DNA of 64,000 nt from Candidatus Obscuribacterales bacterium (GTDB taxonomy: Bacteria; Cyanobacteriota; Vampirovibrionia; Obscuribacterales; Obscuribacteraceae), in the NCBI GenBank assembly GCA_020054205.1, contig JAGVLS010000010.1, positions 124,001 through 188,000 on the forward strand, written 5' to 3'. The translations under genes were made by a program, and so were the position numbers. Of this stretch, positions 44,200 through 53,241 are shown one piece after another. The stretch's first letter is position 1; each line of letters starts with the position of its first letter. The notes beneath the pieces are model-generated. The model was not told the origin of the DNA. It was given only the letters and a program-made list of their open reading frames with translations, and did not search any database.

Positions 44200-47043
44200 A
44201 TGAAAGAAAAGTCTTATAGCGTCAATTTGCCTCAAACAAGCTTTCCTATGAAAGCCAATAGTGCTGTTCGGGAAGTTGAGATTCAAAAATTTTGGTTAGA
44301 TAATAAAATATACGAAAAAAATATTGAAAATCGTAAAAACAATGAAAAATTTGTTTTGCACGATGGACCGCCGTATTTAAGTTCAAGCAAAATTCATATT
44401 GGCACGGCTCTCAATAAAATTTTAAAAGATATAGTGACTAAATACAAAGCACAAAAAGGTTTTTATTCACCTTATGTGCCTGGTTATGATAGTCATGGTT
44501 TGCCAATTGAAAATGCTGTTTTAAAAGATGTGAAAGGTGGCAGGAGCGCATTGACACCAGTTGAATTGCGTAAGCGCTGCCGTGAATTTGGACTTAATAA
44601 TTTAAAAGGACAAGAAGCTAATTTTAGGCGCTTAGGAGTATGGGGAGATTGGGATCATCCTTACATTACACTTGACCCTAAATTTGAGGCAGAACAAATT
44701 CGTGTATTTGGCAAAATGGCTACAAAAGGATATTTGTATAAAGGCTTAAAGCCCGTTTCTTGGTGTCCTACTTGCGAAACGGCTTTAGCTGAAGCTGAAG
44801 TTGAATATGCAGATCATACATCTGATGCTATTTTTGTAAAATTTGAAGTTAAAGAAAGTTCAAAAGAAAAATTACCGAAAGCAGTAATTAGATCAAATGC
44901 AAAGGTATCATTTGTTATTTGGACCACTACTCCATGGACATTGCCTGCTAATTTAGGCATTGCTGTAAATGCAGAGTTTGAATATTTATTTTTACAAACC
45001 AAAAACCATGATGTAATAATAATTGCCAAACTTTTGTTAGAAAGCTTTTTAAAAGCCACAGAAATTGAAAAAGAAAGTGTTCAAGTTCTGGCAACCGTTA
45101 AAGGTAGTGATTTAGAATTTGTCGAATGTGAGCATCCATTTGCCAATCGCATGAGTTTAGTTGTGCTTGGTGATCATGTAACGGCTGAAGCTGGTACTGG
45201 TTGTGTGCATACAGCACCAGGGCATGGTCCAGAAGATTTTATATTAGGAAAACAATATAAATTAGGTATTTTATCTCCTGTTGATAGCAAAGGCATGTTT
45301 ACAGACGAGGCAGGACAATTTAAAGGGCTAAGATATGATAAGGCGAATCAAAGCATTATTGATTGTCTTTTAGCATCTAATAGCTTGATTAAGCATACAA
45401 AACTAACTCATAGTTATCAACATTGTTGGCGTTGCCGCAAACCACTTATATTTAGAGCAACTGAACAATGGTTTGCTTCTGTTGATGGATTTCGCAATGA
45501 TGCTTTAAAGGCAATTGATACAGTTAAGTGGATTCCAGCTTCTGGTCGCAATCGTATTTATACAATGGTAGAAAACAGATCTGATTGGTGTATAAGTAGG
45601 CAAAGAGCTTGGGGTGTTCCTATTCCTGTTTTTTACTGTGTAAATCAAGACTGTAAAAAACCAATTATGACTTCTGAGTCTATAAATAAAGTGGCTGATA
45701 TATTTGAAAAAGAAGGATCAGATACATGGTGGGAAAAAGCACCAGAATATTTTTTAGGAGATTCTTTTCAATGTCCTCATTGTCAGGGCAAAAAATTTGA
45801 ACGTGAAGTTGACATTATGGATGTTTGGTTTGATTCAGGGGTAACACATGCCTCTGTATTAGACAAACGTATAGAATTACGCGGGACACCGTGCGAATTA
45901 TATTTAGAAGGCAGCGATCAACACCGTGGCTGGTTCCAATCATCTCTTTTAACTAGTATAGCCATAAATAATAAGCCGCCCTACAAAACTGTTCTTACTC
46001 ATGGATTTGTTGTAGATGAATCAGGACATAAAATGTCCAAATCACTAGGTAATGTGGTTGATCCAGATGAAGTAATAAAACAATATGGTGCTGATGTATT
46101 AAGGCTTTGGGTAGCATCCGTAAATTATACTGATGATATTCCAATTGGCAAAAACATGCTAGCCCAGCTGGCTGAAGTATATAGAAAATTGCGCAATACG
46201 GCTAGATATTTATTGGGTAATCTATTTGACTTTGATCCAAAACAACACAAAGTAGAATATGCTAAATTGCCCCCTCTAGAAAAATATATATTACATCGAT
46301 TGCAAGAAGTAATAGAAGATGTAATAAAAGACTTTGATAATTTTGAGTTTTTTAAATATTATCAAGTATTACAAAATTTTTGTGTTGTAGATTTATCAAG
46401 TTTTTATTTTGACATAGCTAAAGATCGTCTTTATACAGCAGCTCAAAATAGTGAAGCTAGAAGAGCAGTACAAACCATATTGTATGAAATTTTACAAGTA
46501 ATAGTTAGACTACTAGTGCCTGTCACACCTCATTTAGCAGAAGATATTTGGCAAAATATGTCAGATAGTATGAAAGGTAATGAGATAAGTGTCTTGTTGA
46601 CAGACTTTCCAAAAGTAAATGAAAAATATATAGATGCAAGCCAAAATGAATTTTGGAAACAAATGATACAAATGCGCTATGTAGTAAATAAAGCATTAGA
46701 ACTTGCACGTGCATCAGCTAAAATAGGCAGCTCACTACAAGCAAAAACAACAGTCATTGCTAAAAATAATGATTTTGTTTCAAAAGTAATGAACAATCAT
46801 ATAGATTTACCAAGTTTTTTCATTACATCTCAAGCTGAATTGAGCACTAATAATAGTGATAGTTTTAGCTTAGACAATAAATTAGCAGAGGCACAAGAAG
46901 AAGGAATATCAGCTTATGTATTTCCAGCTAATGGTAATAAATGTGCTCGTTGCTGGAAATATACACAAGATGTAGGCAAAAATATTTCATATAATGATTT
47001 GTGTAACACTTGTGCTGAAGCCGTTGCTAGCCTTGTTTCTTAG
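44200..47043 (+). CDS. ileS: Isoleucyl-tRNA synthetase
   Basis: A 947-residue class I synthetase. The HIGH-type motif is PPYLSSSKIHIGTALNKIL, the CP1 editing domain covers about 200-390 (TTTPWTLPANLG, GTGCVHTAPGHG), and KMSKS appears as GHKMSKSLGN near 610. The C-terminal zinc finger has CARCWKY and CNTC. This is the bacterial type with a C-terminal zinc site. Its 3' end overlaps the convergent PotC-like gene by 17 bases. Confidence 0.97.
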   Translation: MKEKSYSVNLPQTSFPMKANSAVREVEIQKFWLDNKIYEKNIENRKNNEKFVLHDGPPYLSSSKIHIGTALNKILKDIVTKYKAQKGFYSPYVPGYDSHGLPIENAVLKDVKGGRSALTPVELRKRCREFGLNNLKGQEANFRRLGVWGDWDHPYITLDPKFEAEQIRVFGKMATKGYLYKGLKPVSWCPTCETALAEAEVEYADHTSDAIFVKFEVKESSKEKLPKAVIRSNAKVSFVIWTTTPWTLPANLGIAVNAEFEYLFLQTKNHDVIIIAKLLLESFLKATEIEKESVQVLATVKGSDLEFVECEHPFANRMSLVVLGDHVTAEAGTGCVHTAPGHGPEDFILGKQYKLGILSPVDSKGMFTDEAGQFKGLRYDKANQSIIDCLLASNSLIKHTKLTHSYQHCWRCRKPLIFRATEQWFASVDGFRNDALKAIDTVKWIPASGRNRIYTMVENRSDWCISRQRAWGVPIPVFYCVNQDCKKPIMTSESINKVADIFEKEGSDTWWEKAPEYFLGDSFQCPHCQGKKFEREVDIMDVWFDSGVTHASVLDKRIELRGTPCELYLEGSDQHRGWFQSSLLTSIAINNKPPYKTVLTHGFVVDESGHKMSKSLGNVVDPDEVIKQYGADVLRLWVASVNYTDDIPIGKNMLAQLAEVYRKLRNTARYLLGNLFDFDPKQHKVEYAKLPPLEKYILHRLQEVIEDVIKDFDNFEFFKYYQVLQNFCVVDLSSFYFDIAKDRLYTAAQNSEARRAVQTILYEILQVIVRLLVPVTPHLAEDIWQNMSDSMKGNEISVLLTDFPKVNEKYIDASQNEFWKQMIQMRYVVNKALELARASAKIGSSLQAKTTVIAKNNDFVSKVMNNHIDLPSFFITSQAELSTNNSDSFSLDNKLAEAQEEGISAYVFPANGNKCARCWKYTQDVGKNISYNDLCNTCAEAVASLVS

Positions 47044-47818
47044 AGGCTGCCATTTGTTTAAAGCGTATTGTTTCGGCTATCACTATAGTAATTATTGTAG
47101 CCACAATCATTAATGTGCTCAAGGCATTAATTTCTGGACTTACACCAAATTTTACTGATCCATAAATCCACAATGGTAATGTGGTTGCACCCACTCCAGC
47201 TGTAAATTGCGTAATAACAAAATCATCAAGTGATAGAACAAAAGCTAATAAACAGCCAGCAAAAATACCAGGAGCCAATAATGGTAATGTCACTTTAAAG
47301 AACGCTGTTATTGGTGTAGCACCTAAATCTTGTGCAGCTTCTTCTAGCTTTTGATCAAGTCCTTCTAAGCGTCCCATTACCACAAGCGTTATATAGGCTA
47401 CACAAAATACAATATGTGAAACTATAATTGTCGCTAAACTCAAGCTAAGCCCAATTGCGATGAATAAAGTTAGAGCAGCTACTGCCATAGCAATTTCTGG
47501 AATTATAATTGGTAATAATAATAGTCCACGATAAAATGTCGAATAGCGAAGGCGAAATCTTGATAGTCCAAGAGCCGCTAATGTCCCCATAACAGCCGAT
47601 ACTGATACTGCAATTGTTGCTACCAAAATGCTATTAAAAAATGCATTTAACAATGCTTCATTCTGAAATAATTGTTTGTACCATTTTAAAGTAAATCCTG
47701 TCCAAGAAACAGCCAATCTTGATTCGTTAAAACTAAAAGCTATCAATATAATAATTGGCAAATATAAAAATATATAAACAGAAATGGCAAAAGCACTAAG
47801 TAAATTGGATTTTTTCAT
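47027..47818 (-). CDS. potC: Spermidine/putrescine ABC transporter permease, PotC-like
   Basis: A 263-residue inner-membrane permease with six hydrophobic segments. The EAA loop, which contacts the ATPase, reads LEEAAQDLGATPITAFFKVTLP. SLDDFVITQFTAGVGATTLP is characteristic of PotC and PotI. It would pair with a PotB-like subunit, an ATPase (PotA) and a binding protein (PotD). None is adjacent; a PotB-like gene lies 10 kb away at 57.4 kb. It overlaps the YgfZ-TPR gene by four bases. Confidence 0.9.
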   Translation of the reverse strand: MKKSNLLSAFAISVYIFLYLPIIILIAFSFNESRLAVSWTGFTLKWYKQLFQNEALLNAFFNSILVATIAVSVSAVMGTLAALGLSRFRLRYSTFYRGLLLLPIIIPEIAMAVAALTLFIAIGLSLSLATIIVSHIVFCVAYITLVVMGRLEGLDQKLEEAAQDLGATPITAFFKVTLPLLAPGIFAGCLLAFVLSLDDFVITQFTAGVGATTLPLWIYGSVKFGVSPEINALSTLMIVATIITIVIAETIRFKQMAASKKQG

Positions 47819-49548
47819 TTGATATTTGCTCTTAAGTTATGCAAGTGCATTTGCATTTCTTTCTGAGGCATCATGTCTCCTCTTTGAGCGGCAATACTAA
47901 TCCCTTTTTCATAAATATTAGCTGCTTCATTTATATCATTGATTTTTTCTAGAGCTTTGCCCAAGGCTAAATAAGCGACCGTATGATTGGGACGAATTGA
48001 TATAGCCTTTTTTAAATATGGTATGGCTTCACTATATTGTTCTAAATCAACATAAGCAGTACCTAGCCCTGAATTAGCTATTAAGTCTTCTGTATCAATA
48101 GCAAGGACTTGTTTAAACATTGATATTCTATCTTCGGTTTCTTTTATCTTTCTTTCTTTGTCTTCTTTTTCTTTTATATCTTTGCTAGCTTGCTTAGCTA
48201 ATTCTTCCATGCGCAAACTCATTGCCTTTGCTTTTTCTTCTTCAGCAGCTTCTTTATTACCTTTTTGCATATAAAAAACTGATAAATTACTGTGCGCCAT
48301 AATAGAATTTGGATTTAATTCTTCTAGCTTTTTCATTAGCTCAATAGCTTCATCAAGCTTATCTTGTTTGGATAAAATTACACCTAAAGCTTCGTAGGCA
48401 TCATGAAGATTAGGATTTAAGGCTATAGCTTTACGTAATAATTCAATTGCTGTATTTTCATCTCCGATCGCAAATTCAGCTAAACCTTGATCATAATAAT
48501 TAATTGCCTGCTTACTTTCACTTTCTATTTTATAAAATGGTAATTCAACACTTACAATCACATAATTATTTCCATCGATAGAGACAGTATATTCTTTATC
48601 CGGCACTCTATATTGTTTGCTTAATAAAGCAAAAGCAATATGTTTTTTTAGGGTTGGTGAATAATGATTAGTTTTAATTAGGCCAATTTCTTCATTTTCT
48701 CTATTGTCCAAATATATTTTGGTATTCAGTAAAAATTCTTTTGCATTCGCTTCTTTGTCTTGAAACATTAACCCAACAATTGCTTTTGCTGGCGCTCCGA
48801 ATGATTTGATTCTAGCTAATACTTCTTGTCCTAAAAAACAACCTTTTGTATAACTAGCATAAGTTTGTTCTAGTCCGGTTTCTGGAAGTAAATTATCACT
48901 AGTAATATCTTTACCAAAATAAAGTATGCCTGCCTCTAATCTCAGAATATCTAATGTCTCTTGAGAAAGCTCTGTTAAGCCGTTTTGGGAAGCTAAATTT
49001 TTTAATTCGTTTTCAAATTTATTGGAATTTGTTTTTTCAACAAAAAATAAATAACCAATTTCACCAGTTATTGATTTGTTGACCATAATTATTGGTAAAT
49101 TAAATATTTTACTTTCAATAATATTTAAAGGTGTGGATAGCGATGTAGGATCGTGAGCAACATATTTAAGTATCAAATTGCTTGTTGGTCCATTAATAAC
49201 ATAAGCAGATTGGTATTTATATGAATCAATAAATTCAACTTTGTCATTGAATTTATAGGCTTCCAGCTCAGTAATTATTTTTTCTTTTTGATTATTATCC
49301 GCGATAATTAAATAATCAGCATTTATTTTGTGAATAGAAAATATTGCTTGTACATGAGCTTTTCGATCTAAAAGCGAAGATAATTGACCAGAATTATTTG
49401 TTAGAGCTTGAATATCATTACTTGTGCGTGCTTGTAAAAAGCGCTCAGCATCAGGACCTTTGACAATAATAATGGACAGACTAGAAAGACGGGCATATCC
49501 TCCCGTCTTTCTTAAGCTTAATACTTCATTTTCAATTGTAGAGAGCAT
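47815..49548 (-). CDS. YgfZ/GcvT-like folate-binding protein fused to TPR repeats
   Basis: A 577-residue protein. Residues about 1-345 form a YgfZ-type folate-binding domain: AERFLQARTSNDIQAL near the front and the signature YTKGCFLGQEVLARIK (K-G-C-[FY]-x-G-Q-E), whose Cys is the functional one in YgfZ. From about 346 on come five or more TPR repeats (AINYYDQGLAEFAIGDENTA, AIPYLKKAISIRPNHTVA) split by a charged coiled coil (about 450-490). YgfZ assists repair and assembly of certain Fe-S enzymes, and iscA lies 8 bases upstream. The TPR half is an unusual addition. The downstream permease gene is coupled by a four-base overlap. Confidence 0.88.
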   Translation of the reverse strand: MLSTIENEVLSLRKTGGYARLSSLSIIIVKGPDAERFLQARTSNDIQALTNNSGQLSSLLDRKAHVQAIFSIHKINADYLIIADNNQKEKIITELEAYKFNDKVEFIDSYKYQSAYVINGPTSNLILKYVAHDPTSLSTPLNIIESKIFNLPIIMVNKSITGEIGYLFFVEKTNSNKFENELKNLASQNGLTELSQETLDILRLEAGILYFGKDITSDNLLPETGLEQTYASYTKGCFLGQEVLARIKSFGAPAKAIVGLMFQDKEANAKEFLLNTKIYLDNRENEEIGLIKTNHYSPTLKKHIAFALLSKQYRVPDKEYTVSIDGNNYVIVSVELPFYKIESESKQAINYYDQGLAEFAIGDENTAIELLRKAIALNPNLHDAYEALGVILSKQDKLDEAIELMKKLEELNPNSIMAHSNLSVFYMQKGNKEAAEEEKAKAMSLRMEELAKQASKDIKEKEDKERKIKETEDRISMFKQVLAIDTEDLIANSGLGTAYVDLEQYSEAIPYLKKAISIRPNHTVAYLALGKALEKINDINEAANIYEKGISIAAQRGDMMPQKEMQMHLHNLRANIK

Positions 49549-49556
49549 TTACACGA

Positions 49557-49901
49557 TTACATCGAAAAAGATTGTCCACAACCACAAGTGCTTTTAGCTT
49601 GGGGATTTTTAATTGTAAAACCTTTTCCTTGTAAGCCGCCATCAAAATGCAACACTGTACCTTTTAAATAAATTGCACTTTTAGGGTCAATAAAAACTTT
49701 AATATCGCTAGCTTCTATAACATGATCATTTTCTTGAGCATTATCAAAGCTTAGCCCATAAGACATTCCGGAACAGCCTCCGCCTTGAATGGACATTCTT
49801 AAGCCAGTTTTGCCAGGTTCATTGGCAAGTAACTTCTTAATCTCAGTTACAGCTTCCTCTGTAATGCCAACTAAAGGAGTGGTGGATGTATTTTCTGACA
49901 T
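49557..49901 (-). CDS. iscA: A-type iron-sulfur carrier (IscA/ErpA/HesB family)
   Basis: A 114-residue protein with the three conserved cysteines: GGGCSGMSYGL and STCGCGQSF at the C-terminus. These bind iron or a transient Fe-S cluster for transfer to target enzymes. GAGG lies eight bases before ATG 49901 and only two bases before the ATG at 49907, so 49901 is preferred. It leads the pair with the YgfZ-TPR gene, both in Fe-S maturation. IscA, SufA and ErpA cannot be told apart by sequence alone. Confidence 0.93.
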   Translation of the reverse strand: MSENTSTTPLVGITEEAVTEIKKLLANEPGKTGLRMSIQGGGCSGMSYGLSFDNAQENDHVIEASDIKVFIDPKSAIYLKGTVLHFDGGLQGKGFTIKNPQAKSTCGCGQSFSM

Positions 49902-50002
49902 TGTCATAACCTCAAAATAGAGCTATCAGTAGAACTATCAAAGTAACTTATACAGACATTATATATGAAATAAGCTTAGAGCGAGCTAATTATTGTTTTA
50001 TA

Positions 50003-50572
50003 TCAAAAAGACTCAGTTAAAGTTTGCCCTAATTGAGCTAATTCGCTAAATATAACGCGGCAATTATCAGGTGCCAGCGCATTAAAAGACGTTGGCTGGG
50101 CAAGGTAAATACCGGCATCTGATTTAATTACTATTTCAGAAAATTTAGCAATTTCATCAAGTGCGTAAATATGTTCTGCTACATGAGGATATTTAATAAA
50201 TTTTTCCCCTAATACTTGATTGTCGACACTGAAATTAAATCTAGATTGTAATTTGCGATCACCAACTGAGGTACCAGATGATTCAAATAACAAGACTTTA
50301 GTAAACATGCCCATAAATCCTTTACCTACTCGAGGGCAAATGCTCATCTTAAAAGCATAATCTTCTTCCGATTCATTATTTGGATCAACAACAATTTTAG
50401 TTTCGACTGTATACATAACACCAAAAGGCCAACTCGGATATATAGCCTCCAAAGTAGCTGGAAACCCCTGTACAAGCCCTTTTATACAGACAGCTACCCT
50501 GTTTTGATCTTGAACTGCATGACCATCAATTAAGTGTGCAATAGTCCGTATTTTTGTCTCAAGATCACTCAT
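50003..50572 (-). CDS. Hypothetical protein, 189 aa
   Basis: No family recognised. There is no signal peptide and no clear membrane helix. The sequence alternates short beta-like segments (VAVCIKGLVQGFPATLEAIY, GVMYTVETKIVV) and charged parts, and looks like a compact cytoplasmic domain. It starts eight bases inside the end of the upstream TPR gene (50565), so they are coupled. It is followed by a non-coding gap before iscA. Confidence 0.65.
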   Translation of the reverse strand: MSDLETKIRTIAHLIDGHAVQDQNRVAVCIKGLVQGFPATLEAIYPSWPFGVMYTVETKIVVDPNNESEEDYAFKMSICPRVGKGFMGMFTKVLLFESSGTSVGDRKLQSRFNFSVDNQVLGEKFIKYPHVAEHIYALDEIAKFSEIVIKSDAGIYLAQPTSFNALAPDNCRVIFSELAQLGQTLTESF

Positions 50573-51470
50573 TTATTATTTTATTCTCTAGTGGAGCGAC
50601 CACATTCATCTTTACTTCTGGCTCTTCATCTTTGTCTTCACTTAGCTGATTATCTATAGCTTGCAATTGTTTTTTAGCATCTTGAGAAAAATCTGCATTT
50701 GGATCTAATTCAATGGCTTTAGCTAATAATGTACTGGCTTGAGCAGCGTGCTTTTGTTTGCCATAAAGGCTACCGACACGATAATAAGCATCAGCCATAT
50801 TAGGATTAACTTTGAGGGCTTTGACATAAGCATCAATTGCTTTTTCATATTCTTTTTGCGACTCTAAAGCGCTGCCAATATTGATATAAGCAGAGGCAAA
50901 TTGAGGGTCTATTTCTACCACTTGTTTCCATTTTTCCATCGCCTCTTCAATGCGTCCTTTAGCATAAAGTACTGTACCTAAGCCATTTAAAGCCGTTGGT
51001 CTTGCAGGCTTTAAAGACAATGCTTTTTTAAAAGCATCCATAGCTTTGGTGTAATTGTGCTGAGAAGCATAAATCAAACCTAAATTTGTGTATGCTTCTT
51101 CCATACGACTATCATTGGCGATAGCATTTTTGTAAGCAACTATAGCTTGATTTAAAAAACCTGACTCGTGAAGTTCAACCCCTTGATTGTAATATTTAAC
51201 AGCCTCTTCTTTATACGGGCTGGTTGGATCTGCATTTGCTAAATCTTCTGGTGTTTGCTCTTTTTCTTCTATGGATTTTTTATTTTTTGCTTTAGACTGT
51301 TTGTCTTTTTTTGGTTTCTCTGACTCTTCACTTTTATCTTTTGTTTCTGCTTTAGGACTATCTTGGTTTTCAGATGCTTTTTTTACATCATCGGTAGCAT
51401 CTTCTGCATAAGAACTATTGGTTGAAAAAACCAATAATAGAGTCATTAGTAATGACAAAATATAACGCAC
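50565..51470 (-). CDS. Secreted TPR protein, 301 aa
   Basis: A signal peptide (RYILSLLMTLLLVFSTNSSYA) is followed by a Lys/Glu-rich disordered linker (about 25-85). Then come about five canonical TPR units, for example AVKYYNQGVELHESGFLNQA and AYTNLGLIYASQHNYTKAMD. It is probably periplasmic and acts as a protein-protein scaffold. It follows aroQ by 40 bases and is coupled to the unknown 189-residue gene. Confidence 0.88.
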   Translation of the reverse strand: MRYILSLLMTLLLVFSTNSSYAEDATDDVKKASENQDSPKAETKDKSEESEKPKKDKQSKAKNKKSIEEKEQTPEDLANADPTSPYKEEAVKYYNQGVELHESGFLNQAIVAYKNAIANDSRMEEAYTNLGLIYASQHNYTKAMDAFKKALSLKPARPTALNGLGTVLYAKGRIEEAMEKWKQVVEIDPQFASAYINIGSALESQKEYEKAIDAYVKALKVNPNMADAYYRVGSLYGKQKHAAQASTLLAKAIELDPNADFSQDAKKQLQAIDNQLSEDKDEEPEVKMNVVAPLENKIINE

Positions 51471-51510
51471 TTTGGATCCTCCATAGAGAAGCTAATTTAC
51501 TAGTCTAACT

Positions 51511-51987
51511 TTAGCTAGACATTGTTCCTTCAGCTTCTTTCAATACGTGACGAATACTCAAAATCTGTACTAGTCCTCTTAATCCAATCAAATACCCACT
51601 TGGACCAAAGCCTATAATTACACCGGTAGCAATATCAGATAAATATGATTTCTGTCTAAATTCTTCACGGGCATATGTGTTTGAAATATGAATTTCGACA
51701 AAAGGTAAGTTCACTGCCAATAAAGCATCTCTAATGGCAATCGATGTATGTCCAAATGCTGCCGGATTAATTAGAATGCCATCAATCTTTTTTGATAATG
51801 CTTCTTGAATAGCAATTACTAAAGCTCCTTCTAGATTTGATTGCACAATATCTATATCTATTTCCAGCTCATCGGCTAAAGTACGAAGACTAGAATCTAT
51901 ATCAGATAAAGTAGCGCTGCCATATGTATTAGGTTCGCGCAAACCCAGCATATTTATATTTGGACCATGTATAACAAGAATTTTCAC
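51511..51987 (-). CDS. aroQ: Type II 3-dehydroquinate dehydratase
   Basis: A 158-residue shikimate-pathway enzyme that dehydrates 3-dehydroquinate. The start is a [20 protein letters not shown] holds the Asn and the catalytic Tyr, QSNLEGALV the Glu, and [17 protein letters not shown] the catalytic His. The usual NPGAYTHTS is here [29 protein letters not shown] is the last motif. All key residues are present and the length is typical. It begins one base after a 204-residue unknown gene ends; aroK is 0.7 kb upstream. Confidence 0.94.
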   Translation of the reverse strand: MKILVIHGPNINMLGLREPNTYGSATLSDIDSSLRTLADELEIDIDIVQSNLEGALVIAIQEALSKKIDGILINPAAFGHTSIAIRDALLAVNLPFVEIHISNTYAREEFRQKSYLSDIATGVIIGFGPSGYLIGLRGLVQILSIRHVLKEAEGTMSS

Positions 51988-51988
51988 T

Positions 51989-52603
51989 TTATTTACTATC
52001 TTCCATCATTGCTTCGAGAAAACATTGGGCTTCAACTAAAAAAGGATCATTGCGTGCAAGTAATGATTTAGAAGCAATAAACTTTATAAGTTGTGCCAAT
52101 AAATCATGGACTTTCATCTTTTCTCCATAAGAATCAATTTCATCAGTCATTAAAAACATAACAGAGCCTAGCAATACTCGTGCTTCAATATGACCAATTT
52201 CTGAACTTGACAATATGTTTTGCCAGGTAGGTGTGTCAAGACTATTTTCATATATAAGCTCTTTGCAAAATTTTCCTACATTTGCTTTTAATGGTTTATT
52301 GCGCTCATCTGGCAGAGTTGCTGCTGCCTTAATCAGATTTACTTTATTGCCAGCATCTCCTAATGATTCTGCGCTATCAACAAGATTGCGCACATTATTT
52401 GCTTTCGTATTGAATTGTCTTTTTAACTCTGCCTCAGCAACATTAGTAGTTGGACGAACTGCTTGATCGTAACGTTTCAAATAATAATCTTGAACCTGTT
52501 GCCTCTTGAGTTCTATGCCGCAAGGAATAAGCTCTAAAAAAATAGACTCTAGTCCTTCTAATTGAGATTGCAAGAATAACAATTCTTCTTGAGAAATTGG
52601 CAA
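51989..52603 (-). CDS. Hypothetical helical protein, 204 aa
   Basis: Not recognised. The product is almost wholly alpha-helical and cytoplasmic, with Leu/Glu/Gln-rich helices ([15 protein letters not shown], then [15 protein letters not shown]) and one Pro-rich turn. It sits between aroK and aroQ on the same strand, only one base from aroQ, so it is co-expressed with shikimate enzymes. That is the only hint to its role. Confidence 0.65.
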   Translation of the reverse strand: MPISQEELLFLQSQLEGLESIFLELIPCGIELKRQQVQDYYLKRYDQAVRPTTNVAEAELKRQFNTKANNVRNLVDSAESLGDAGNKVNLIKAAATLPDERNKPLKANVGKFCKELIYENSLDTPTWQNILSSSEIGHIEARVLLGSVMFLMTDEIDSYGEKMKVHDLLAQLIKFIASKSLLARNDPFLVEAQCFLEAMMEDSK

Positions 52604-52660
52604 AGCTTGCTCCTTAGTCTAGTAATTCCGAACTCTACCTGTTGACTTGCGTCTATTGAC

Positions 52661-52674
52661 AGCACATATGTGCT
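52661..52674. promoter_or_regulatory. 14-bp perfect palindrome before the 204-aa gene
   Basis: AGCACATATGTGCT lies in the 99-base gap between aroK and the 204-residue gene. It could be an operator or a weak stem; no T-run follows, so a terminator is unlikely. Confidence 0.35.
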
Positions 52675-52702
52675 TATAACAAATTTTATAACGACTGGAG
52701 AA

Positions 52703-53230
52703 TTATTTCTCTAATTTGAGCAATTCCAGTATTTGATTGGCAACATCTTCTATTTTCAATAGGTCCGTATCAATTTGATATAAAGCTCGATTATAGACAG
52801 CGCTTCTGTCATTGACGATATTTTCGAGTCTATTCAGCCAATTATTATCTGAGCCATTTAGCAAGGGTCTGCTCTTTGCATCCCCAATGCGCTTAACAAG
52901 GGTATCTATTTTTGCTTTTAGTAAAACAATTGTCCCTATTTGTTCTAAAAAACTGTAATTATTTTCCCAAGTCGGCATACCGCCACCTACTGAAATAATT
53001 TTTTTGTTTGGACTGGTAATTAGTTTACTCATCACTTCTATTTCCAGATCACGAAAGTATTTTTCTCCATATAGAATAAAAATTTCTGGTATGGATTTAT
53101 TTTCTTTATTTTGAATTATTGTATCTGTATCTATAAATTCAACAGCAAGTTTATTGGCAAGCAATAACCCAACAGATGTTTTTCCTACACCTGGTGCGCC
53201 AATAAGGATTATATTGTCTTTGATAATCAT
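52703..53230 (-). CDS. aroK: Shikimate kinase
   Basis: A 175-residue P-loop kinase that phosphorylates shikimate. Walker A is GAPGVGKTS, the shikimate-binding DTDT follows (EFIDTDTIIQ), then YGEKYFRDLE and SVGGGMP, with LLKAKIDTLVKRI and RPLL of the lid and adenine regions. I prefer ATG 53230 over the TTG at 53236. It lies 11 bases after a TPR gene. With aroQ it forms part of the aromatic amino acid pathway. Confidence 0.94.
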   Translation of the reverse strand: MIIKDNIILIGAPGVGKTSVGLLLANKLAVEFIDTDTIIQNKENKSIPEIFILYGEKYFRDLEIEVMSKLITSPNKKIISVGGGMPTWENNYSFLEQIGTIVLLKAKIDTLVKRIGDAKSRPLLNGSDNNWLNRLENIVNDRSAVYNRALYQIDTDLLKIEDVANQILELLKLEK

Positions 53231-53241
53231 TAGCAAAAATA

